DNA of 64,000 bases, taken from Branchiostoma floridae (taxonomy: Eukaryota > Chordata > Leptocardii > Amphioxiformes > Branchiostomatidae). Position 1 is the stretch's first letter, and every line of letters starts with the position of its first letter. Of the stretch, positions 57,901 through 64,000 are shown one piece after another. The notes under the pieces are model-generated. The model saw only the letters and a program-made list of their open reading frames with translations, was not told the origin of the DNA and searched no databases. The position numbers and the translations under genes are program-made. The stretch spans positions 19,399,686 through 19,463,685 of the forward strand of contig NC_049979.1 of NCBI RefSeq assembly GCF_000003815.2. The letters run 5' to 3'.

Positions 57901-60900
57901 NNNNNNNNNNNNNNTCTTGTTCCTGTAGGATCGCTGGTCTGGAGTGGCGTCAGGGATCATAGACAGTTCAGAAAGGGCAGGTATTCTGTTGGCCAGAACG
58001 GTTCCTAACGAAACCCACTGGATCTCCGAGGAAAATATAGGTACGTTTTAGGGCATTCGGCATACGTGTCGCAGCATTACTATCTGCATGGTTGAGTATG
58101 TAGTATTTGCCAACATTGTGGCATGTAACAGCCATTGTGTAAGAGAAAGAATCAATCTTGGCAGACACAATCATAATGGTGAGCACTAAAGTCTGATTGA
58201 CACACTCCATTGCTTTCACTTCACCAATGATATTTTTGCTCCATACATGTGTCCAGAAGGCAGAAAGATAGTCAAATAATGTAATAATTTTGCATGTACG
58301 TATGATTTTTCTACTCAGTGATGGAAATCAGAGATGGCTCCATGGGATCAACGACCTTTCCGGCTCTTGACAAAAGAGGAGACACCTCTGTTTGGGCAAA
58401 CGTTAAAGACGGGATCACTCTGCCGAGAACAGAACACCTTGTCGTTTCTGCAATCTACGACAATATAGGACAGTACCTCAGACCAAAGTCAGTGTACAGC
58501 ACGGCAAACGCAGTAAACAGCTCGGTTAACGCAGAGAACAGCACTAGCAAGGTTTACTCCAGGATTATTTCGGCAACACTAGTGAATAGAAGCTCCACGG
58601 CTAAAGTCAATGTCAACGATGCTGTTACCATCGTCCTGGAACATCATAGCAATGAGGTAAACATTACATCATTATCAAAAGCATGACAGTTGCACTTAGT
58701 TCATCATCTACATATCAGTAATTCTTACCGTTGAAGTGCACTACGTGAACGTAACTCCAGATGTAGAAAATAGCTTACACCTACTATCTAATTTTGCAGA
58801 CGACCAACACCACCTTCTGTGTCTTCTGGAACGTCAGCACTGGGTATGTCAAAATTGGACCAATCTTACCTCATAACCTGTCGTCTACTCTGATGCTGAT
58901 ATTCGCATAATATAACTTTGTTGATTATCTGCCTCTGTACCTGTATAGTGCTGGTATAACTGCGCTTCGGCGTAACACACCAGCTTCGCAGACAAGCAAA
59001 CAAAAAATGGACGTGTTGTAAAATTCCTATAGCAGCCAGCTTTTCATTATGACTGCCATTATTCTTCAGCAATTGGTCGGAAGAGGGGTGTGCCCTGAAG
59101 AAGAGAAACCGGACTCACACTACCTGCGAGTGCAACCATCTCACCAGCTTCGCTATTCTTGTAGACACGACTGGGCAGCAGGTACGTCAAATAGGTACTT
59201 CAGTATGCCAAGTATTTCGTTGAAAAGTACTGCTTCATAGAAGCTGCCGTTGACGCATTTGCTCATATACAGGTACAATGCTTGATGCAGCTATCTGTTA
59301 AGTTTGGTAAGCATTCTCCTCAGTTCTAATGTCCTTCGGGGTTTATATTCATAAGCATTGAGAACAACGTATGTATTTTTTGATTATCTATTTATAGCAT
59401 ACTTAAATATTCTTTTGACACCAAATAGCGTAAATAAACGACATTTCCGGTTGTATTTTCAGCATCCATTTGCACTTAGTGTTATTACATACGTCGGCTG
59501 CATCATCTCCATCGTGTGTCTCTTCATCTGTATTTGTACTTTTCTCGGATTCAGGTAAGGACTATGTACTCACTAGCACCCCTTTTTCATTTATACCGTT
59601 TTTACTTTGAAAGATTCGCTTTGTTGAAAAAAATCAGATACATATCACAACGATAGCAACCTTGTTTTTCTTGTATACTTGCCAAACTGGAGTCCGCCAT
59701 CTTGTTTCAGACGAGTCCGTTGTACCCGAACCATCATCCATGCAAACCTGTGTTTCTGTCTGCTGGCTGCTGAGGTGGTCTTCCTTGTGGCAGTTGACAA
59801 AACAGAAAACACGGTACATCTTTTATAAGTACAAATCAGTTCTAGTGGGGAGTATTTTTGCATGCAGGGAATCCATCATATCTGGGTTGAACTTGAAATT
59901 ACAATTACACACTGTTTATATCATAAATGTTTTATTCACTTTTATGAACCAAGTTTATACATGTCTTTTCTGATAGTGGCAATAGAGACTTTATCTCGTG
60001 AAGAAGTGCTCTTCGCTTTATTTTACCAAACAATGTTGCCGTGAGCAGTGGACTGAATGTATAGCAGATACTAGAAGTCTCTAGTCAGGGTTGTTGATAA
60101 AATAATAGTAACACAGATGAATCTACGTTCCATGCTGAAATTTTATCTTGATATCATTTGCCTCACCTACGCCACACCCAGTTGTCTTCCATTGTTTCTG
60201 CTCAGGTTGTGTGTGACGTGATCGCGATTATCCTCCACTACCTGTTCCTGGCTGTCTTCACCTGGATGTGTGTGGAAGGAGTGGAGCTGTACGTCTTACT
60301 GGTCAAGGTCTTCAACTTGAAAATGAACAGATTGCTCTACTACCACCTGGTCGGCTATGGTAAGATATTGTCTGCAAGTATGGCCAAGACGTTTTCTACT
60401 GATTCGTGTTCTTAAATCAAGTGTTGATGTAGTGTGATGAATTTGCTTGCTCAGTCATTGATAGCACTCATATTGATAATAAATGAAAACACTGAAGATA
60501 ATTTCATAGAAGAGCTGCATGAAAAAACGATACCTTTAAACTGTGTGATGATTAGACAGATACGGTGCTTAAGATATCTTAAGGTCTTATTTTCTTTTCT
60601 TTTCTATACTTCTCTTCAGGTGCACCGGCAGTGGTGGTAGGCATTTCGGTGGCCATTGATTACTTCTTCGAGTTCGAGGACAAAGACGAGGACAATGGCA
60701 TAGAGGAGGAAGGGTTCTTCGATGGATATGGCACCAACAGATAGTAATGTTTTTCCTTAAAATATTCACTCATAGAACGAGGCTTTTCTTTTTCACTGAG
60801 CACTGTTGTGTTTCATTGTATATTCTTTTGAGAACTACCAATTTGGTTTATAAACATGTACCGTGCAATTCAATATACTGTCAATATTTCAAGAAAGTCA

Positions 60901-63381
60901 TATATTCACTAACACAGTGATAATCAATTTGATCACTTTGCAGCTGCTGGTTATCAGTTAACAGCGACTTCATCTGGAGCTTTGTGGGCCCAATGCTGCT
61001 CGTGGTTTTGGTAACTTTTTCCCCTTTCACAATAGTCAACTCAATAAGAAATGAGGATCATCTCACTTAGGGTTAAGCTTCAGATTTGAAAAATAAGTAA
61101 AAATGGCATTCTCCTGCTATCAAAACCAGAAAACTAGACTCTTCTGAGTAAAGCTTCTCCCAAAATAGAATTCATATAAGATATAGATAAAAAAGTATCA
61201 GTTGAACTTTTGTCAAGTACGGACTGTTATATATACAACCTCTACTTCGGAGATCAATAACATTGTAAGTACAAACGATTGGCATGGATTGACATCGCTT
61301 TTTGATGTTCCCTTCTGTCTCACACCCCAGGTTAACATTGGATTCCTGGCCATGACTATGAGGGTGATCTTCACTCAGAAAGCCCATGATACATCCAACC
61401 AATCAGAACAGGGAATTAACTTCAGGTGATACATGTTGCTTGCTATTACACTAGATAATATGTAAGAATAGAATATTAATTTTAAACTTGCACTTGTAGT
61501 AGTAAAACAAATGAAAAGAATGCAGCCAATGGTCCCTATGCAGAGAGGTTATACGCGTTAAGCCTGTGCATTGGTAACGTTTTAGTCACTTTGTTCCACA
61601 CTATTCCACACTAGTTAATGTAGAGCTTAACGTTAAGTGCATAAGCCATGTTACTTAATAATGCACATTCGGTTGTACGTATGTGGTCTAAGGTTAAAGT
61701 TACAGCATAACCCATATCTTGGACGTTTGCAGGTTCTGGATCCGTGTGTCCCTGGCCTTGGTGTGTATTTTGGGTATCACATGGGTGTTCGGTGTGCTGT
61801 ACGTCAGTAGGGAGACCATAGTGTTCGCATACGTCTTCACCATCAGCAACTCCTTCCAAGTAAGTAGTAGTGACAATACCTACAAAGCCTGATGTTAGCT
61901 ACTTTAGATACTTCAGATGAAGTCTAATGTGATCTACTTATGAAAACGTACATTGTAATGTTTCAACAGTAATATATATATATATCGTCATGTGTCGCTA
62001 ACGCTATGATAGTAAGCCTCAATCGAATCGACTTTCTTTTAAGTCTTTATCACAGCTTGTATTCATTGAACTATCTTATCATTATGAGTGTTCTTCTTAT
62101 TCTTGACAGTCTGTAGCTAAAAATTCGTTTGAATATATCGATGATGATGTCCATTATGACCTAACCACCCCATCTTGAATCTCTTACAGGGTTTATTCAT
62201 TTTCATTTTCCACTGCCTGCTGAACGAAACGGTACGTTTTACCTGTTGACTGCATCTAGCTATATTTTATGTCGCTGTACATTCGTTATTGTTAATAATG
62301 ACACCTGTGCGCTTACTTACGTTAACTTATTGTATCAGTGTTCACGTATGCAGTAATTAATGTCCGTCATTTAAATTCATTTAAGACTACATCTTTCGTT
62401 GATTCATTCTATTAGCTTATACTATTTGAAATTCTTTAACGTATATTACAATTCCGTACAGTTTTGTTTTTGTTGACTTGGTGTTAATTACGTTGTGTCC
62501 GGGAGCAAATTATATGGCTATTTTCTAAACTGTTAGGTGCAAGACGAGATCGAACGCCGCTTTGGTGCTCGTTTCACCTGCTGCTCGAAGAAGAAAAGGC
62601 AGAAAACGGTGAGGAGACAGACAAGGCGAACTGCAAGGTCACCTCAGCAGCAAGAGGTGAGAATATAGTCCCCGCTAGGGGTGGGTACTGGTACAGAAAA
62701 TTCAGGTCCGGTGTTCAGGTCCAAAGGATCAAGTCCAGGTCCGGACCTGAACCTGGACCCGATTCAGTATGACTCATGCCAATGGCCCATTGCATTGCAC
62801 TGCAAAGAAATCTGTTTGGTGGAGTATTAGACTTACACTGTTATCTTAAAATCATAAAACGCTAACTGCACCTGTACCATTGACTGTAAAACTTGGTAGA
62901 AATGACTATAAACTCTACACTACTTCACTCATGTTATTTTCTTCCGCCAGCAAGCGCCAAACCGTGTGAATGCCTGATCAAATAATCTATTAATTTTCTA
63001 ATCGGTCCAACATCCGGTCCACCTGTTTTTTTCAGGTCCGGTTTTCCTGGACCGGTCCAATAAGAAAACCCGGTTTTGTACCGGTACCCAGCCCTAGTCC
63101 CCGCCATTTTTTGCATTTCAGTGAATCAGAGCTGCGCCTAAAATTACCATTTTTGTGGTTAAGAACTTGTATGAAACTCAGTTTGAAAAAAAAACGAAAA
63201 CTCTTTGTCTATGCAGATCTGGCTGGATGACTTCACAGACACTAAAGACAGCCACAGTTCAGCCACAAACACAAAGGACACCCTAGACGATGAGGGCTTC
63301 GTAGAAAACACCATCTACGAAGGCGGTGCCGGTGCCGAGGGCTCAGTGGACAATGTGATATATGAAGGGCTGCCGGATTAA
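40073..63381 (+). CDS. Adhesion GPCR R3: novel ectodomain + 6 TSP1 + GAIN/GPS + 7TM
   Basis: Exons: 40073-40286, 41848-42149, 42784-42928, six TSP1 exons (45927-46100, 47498-47671, 47850-48023, 52190-52363, 52542-52715, 52894-53067), 56475-56545, 57485-57679, one from 57786 cut by a gap, 57929-58040, 58319-58656, 58800-58843, 59070-59181, 59463-59554, 59711-59813, 60206-60359, 60620-60743, 60944-61010, 61331-61425, 61733-61859, 62190-62231, 62537-62656, 63217-63381. Every junction is GT/AG with matching phase; at least 1,221 aa plus the gap exon. Signal peptide, acidic linker, the R1/R2 shared module, TSP1 repeats, GAIN, GPS cleaved at HL-T, seven helices and a short tail with two IYEG motifs. 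TSP1 repeats before GAIN recall ADGRB/BAI receptors, but the first module and short tail do not. The join between exons 3 and 4 rests on phase only; two genes remain possible. Confidence 0.75.
41591..41650 (+). repeat. (CA)n microsatellite in R3 intron 1
   Basis: Two CA-dinucleotide runs separated by AAAGATCTA, about 200 bp before the exon 2 acceptor. Confidence 0.85.
43860..44170 (+). repeat. Interspersed repeat in R3 intron 3
   Basis: Sequence with ACCTTCGCCAAAAGGTTA, GATAATGGGCC..CTAGCGGCT and ATAACTCGAGAACGTGTTGACGG. It recurs at about 54860-55400 in a later intron of the same gene. Non-coding, moderate divergence, family unknown. Confidence 0.6.
44275..44402. mobile_element. Short palindromic MITE
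   Basis: Long terminal inverted repeats beginning TAGCCTGG(A)TACCATCCGG and ending CCGGATGGTACCCAGGCTA, 128 bp. Fold-back structure with a small A/T loop. No coding capacity; lies in R3 intron 3. Confidence 0.75.
45927..46100 (+). other. TSP1 exon 1 of R3
   Basis: 174-nt phase 1-1 exon encoding [20 protein letters not shown], then TQTRDRSC and CDSEVSCPG. All three Trp of the WxxWxxW stack, the CSVTCG core and six Cys are present, a group-1 thrombospondin type 1 repeat. Confidence 0.9.
46146..47165. mobile_element. Inverted-repeat element rich in GCGCTCTC words (R3 intron)
   Basis: Ends are CCCCCTTTCCACT and AGTGGAAAGGGGG. Within both arms GAGAGCGC/GCGCTCTC words are tandemly repeated (46160-46290 and 46815-47150), giving a long fold-back structure of about 1,020 bp. 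No protein-coding content; target duplication not clear. Confidence 0.65.
47498..48023 (+). other. TSP1 exons 2 and 3 of R3
   Basis: Exons 47498-47671 and 47850-48023, both 174 nt and phase 1-1, start exactly 352 bp apart and share intron sequence. Exon 2 keeps [10 protein letters not shown]; exon 3 reads [10 protein letters not shown], so the third Trp of the stack is Leu. Confidence 0.9.
49174..49416 (-). CDS. Small ORF inside the inserted block, unknown
   Basis: 80-codon ATG frame beginning [20 protein letters not shown]. Residue composition of the first ~50 codons looks protein-like (mixed hydrophobic and charged, [19 protein letters not shown]), and a possible splice donor (GTAACG) lies near codon 52. 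It could be a captured first exon of another gene or chance. I do not recognise it. Confidence 0.2.
   Translation of the reverse strand: MARVLISAQFRLTKTGDVLERRTLQGISVALDGHFINLFYILCDDKSCEDVTLKYNFLKLQTLLLSHELFIGLKTYRKID
50115..51867. mobile_element. Nested DNA-transposon-like element, 4-bp target duplication
   Basis: Imperfect terminal inverted repeats CAGCCGCCACGCCATG / CATGGCGTGCCGGCTG, flanked by AAAC at 50111-50114 and 51868-51871. The intact version of the target is seen at about 48080-48100, where the AATTTCAAACTGCCC sequence is uninterrupted. Internal segments repeat (about 50175-50245 with 50760-50830; ATGCATTTGCCCCGATATTCA at 50490 and 51510). No transposase frame. Confidence 0.7.
52190..53067 (+). 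other. TSP1 exons 4, 5 and 6 of R3
   Basis: Exons 52190-52363, 52542-52715, 52894-53067; each 174 nt, phase 1-1, spaced exactly 352 bp. Exons 4 and 5 are almost the same as exon 3 and share the W-to-L change (WSPLS). Exon 6 is diverged at its 3' half ([18 protein letters not shown]). Six conserved Cys remain in all. Homogeneity of exons and introns indicates recent unequal duplication or gene conversion. Confidence 0.9.
53068..56474 (+). other. R3 intron rich in repeats, with assembly gap
   Basis: No exon recognised between TSP1 exon 6 and the exon at 56475. Contains the palindrome ACCTCCATGAAATGTCATGGAGGT near 53805 and repeats of the 43860 family near 53870-54480 and 54860-55400. An exon could be hidden in the gap at 55672-55993. 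Confidence 0.55.
55672..55993. other. Assembly gap (322 N)
   Basis: Run of N within an R3 intron. Frames called across it are not real. Confidence 0.99.
56888..57462. mobile_element. MITE with CAGTCAAACCTGT termini, TA duplication
   Basis: Perfect 13-bp terminal inverted repeats CAGTCAAACCTGT / ACAGGTTTGACTG flanked by TA, 575 bp, with GTCAC/GTGGCCGC-type subterminal words. Its right end lies only 22 bp before the start of the R3 exon at 57485. Confidence 0.8.
57485..58656 (+). other. R3 GAIN-domain exons
   Basis: Exons 57485-57679 ([15 protein letters not shown]), a partial exon from 57786, 57929-58040 ([19 protein letters not shown]) and 58319-58656 ([16 protein letters not shown], then a Ser/Asn-rich stretch and [10 protein letters not shown]). 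Helical then beta-rich composition and position before the GPS fit a GAIN domain. Many N-x-S/T sites suggest glycosylation. Confidence 0.7.
57815..57914. other. Assembly gap (100 N) inside or next to a GAIN exon
   Basis: Exactly 100 N, the usual placeholder for unknown size. An exon beginning at 57786 after CTTCCTAG runs into it; its missing part must keep phase 0-0. Confidence 0.95.
58800..59181 (+). other. R3 GPS autoproteolysis motif and tethered agonist
   Basis: Exons 58800-58843 and 59070-59181 join to give [28 protein letters not shown]. All four GPS Cys, both Trp and the His-Leu/Thr cleavage site are present, with the cut between 59142 and 59143. The new N terminus TSFAILVD is a canonical tethered-agonist sequence, so self-cleavage is expected. 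Confidence 0.9.
59463..62231 (+). other. R3 seven-transmembrane region (class B2 type)
   Basis: TM1 exon 59463-59554; TM2 59711-59813 ([23 protein letters not shown]); TM3 60206-60359 ([23 protein letters not shown]). TM4/ECL2 60620-60743 with an acidic insertion and then YGTNR; TM5 60944-61010 ([16 protein letters not shown]); 61331-61425; TM6 61733-61859 ([11 protein letters not shown]); TM7 62190-62231. The TM3-ECL2 disulphide Cys are present. Confidence 0.88.
62676..63096. mobile_element. Non-autonomous hAT-like element with 8-bp target duplication
   Basis: Termini TAGGGGTGGGTACTGGTAC and GTACCGGTACCCAGCCCTA, flanked by GTCCCCGC on both sides (62668-62675 and 63097-63104). Interior consists of AGGTCCGG-type words. 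8-bp duplication is typical of hAT insertions. In the last R3 intron; related AGGTC(T/C)GGACCTGAACC words occur near 30585-30640. Confidence 0.8.
63217..63381 (+). other. R3 last exon: short tail with two IYEG motifs
   Basis: Encodes an acidic Ser/Thr-rich tail with ENTIYEGG and [10 protein letters not shown], ending at TAA 63379-63381. The ENxIYEG motif is the one seen in the R1 (ENEIYEG) and R2 (ENAIYEG) tails. No PDZ-binding C terminus as in ADGRB receptors. Confidence 0.85.
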
Positions 63382-64000
63382 AGTCCTTAGAGAGCGATTG
63401 CGAATAACAGGGACAGGATTTTGATATACGATATTCCTTTTTATCAATTCTATATATTATGTAGATTCATTTTCCCGACGTGTGAGAGGAAATGTCCCAC
63501 TTGAAACACAGAGGCATGCGGTATGAAGTTGGAGTCAAATGTGATGGCATTTTAAAAGCCTCTCAAATCTTATACCCCGAATTAATTGTAACTAACAATG
63601 TATAGCTTTAGTAATCGTGTTTAACATGCTTGTATTAATTCAGTGATGCCTAGAATATTTGACGGAATACTTCTTCAATTCTTTAGTAAAATGATTTCAA
63701 TGATTTCTATTTATCTTCATTTTACACATGCCTATGTGGCTACATACTCTAATGACAGTACATGCTCATAATCTTGCATATACAAACTATATCTATTCAT
63801 ATTATATGATATGTTTATTGCAAGTTCTTGCCCGAGGGCTAATTGCAGGTACAAACAACATGTAAAATAAGGAAAATACAAAGGTGCTAGGAACTACATT
63901 CTATGACTATATGCTATGCCAGTGTACATTATACTGGTTTTGTTGGGTTAGACATCTTCTATTTAGGCAGTGGAAGACGAATTTACCCACTTCTTTTATA
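63382..64000 (+). other. R3 3' UTR and downstream DNA
   Basis: A/T-rich non-coding sequence after the R3 stop; no gene or clear AATAAA recognised. Confidence 0.5.

Noticed and set aside
1-64000. CRISPR array, tRNA, rRNA or reverse-transcriptase genes
   Set aside because: None seen; the only regular repeats are the TSP1 exon units, minisatellites and MITEs.

Overview
The window is eukaryotic: intron-rich genes with GT-AG splicing, short exons, abundant MITE-type repeats, microsatellites and two assembly gaps. Lancelet (amphioxus, Branchiostoma) is my best guess for the source. The reasons are the local tandem expansion of receptor and sensor-like families, a TSP1-repeat adhesion GPCR, and frequent AACGTTA words. 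The species is inferred from style, not proven.

Layout. (1) Positions 1-10.6 kb, minus strand: three tandem, intronless copies of a ~1,020-1,030 residue protein with a DUF294/GlnD-like nucleotidyltransferase motif and TPR-like helices; the first copy is cut by the window edge. Each has a TATA box about 45-55 bp before the ATG and a conserved upstream block with an Ets-IRF-like composite site. (2) Positions 11.9-24.4 kb, minus strand: three tandem monocarboxylate-transporter-like (SLC16/MFS) genes. Each has four coding exons with conserved junctions and reads open (493, 492 and 487 aa). (3) Positions 26.5-38.5 kb, plus strand: two paralogous type I membrane receptors (here R1, 651 aa; R2, 550 aa) with ectodomains I do not recognise and long tyrosine-rich tails. 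(4) Positions 40.1-63.4 kb, plus strand: an adhesion GPCR (R3). Its first coding exons carry the same unrecognised ectodomain as R1/R2, followed by six TSP1 exons, a GAIN region, an intact GPS, seven transmembrane helices and a short tail.

The candidate new system is the receptor cluster in (3)-(4). Three neighbouring receptors of two different architectures share an extracellular module encoded by two exons (phase 1-0, then 0-1). They also share a cytoplasmic E/D-N-x-I-Y-E-G motif. Their other signalling equipment differs: R1 has seven YxxP motifs, R2 has a YxxL-x7-YxxL ITAM, and R3 has a 7TM core with a tethered-agonist GPS. In R3 the phase 1-1 TSP1 exons occupy the slot used by phase 1-1 stalk exons in R1/R2, so the fusion looks like phase-compatible exon shuffling. 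A simple reading is a family that detects related ligands and routes them to different intracellular pathways. Shared ligand, expression and function are inference.

All splice models were built by eye from GT/AG sites, reading frame, phase and comparison among paralogues. No tRNA, rRNA or CRISPR array was seen.
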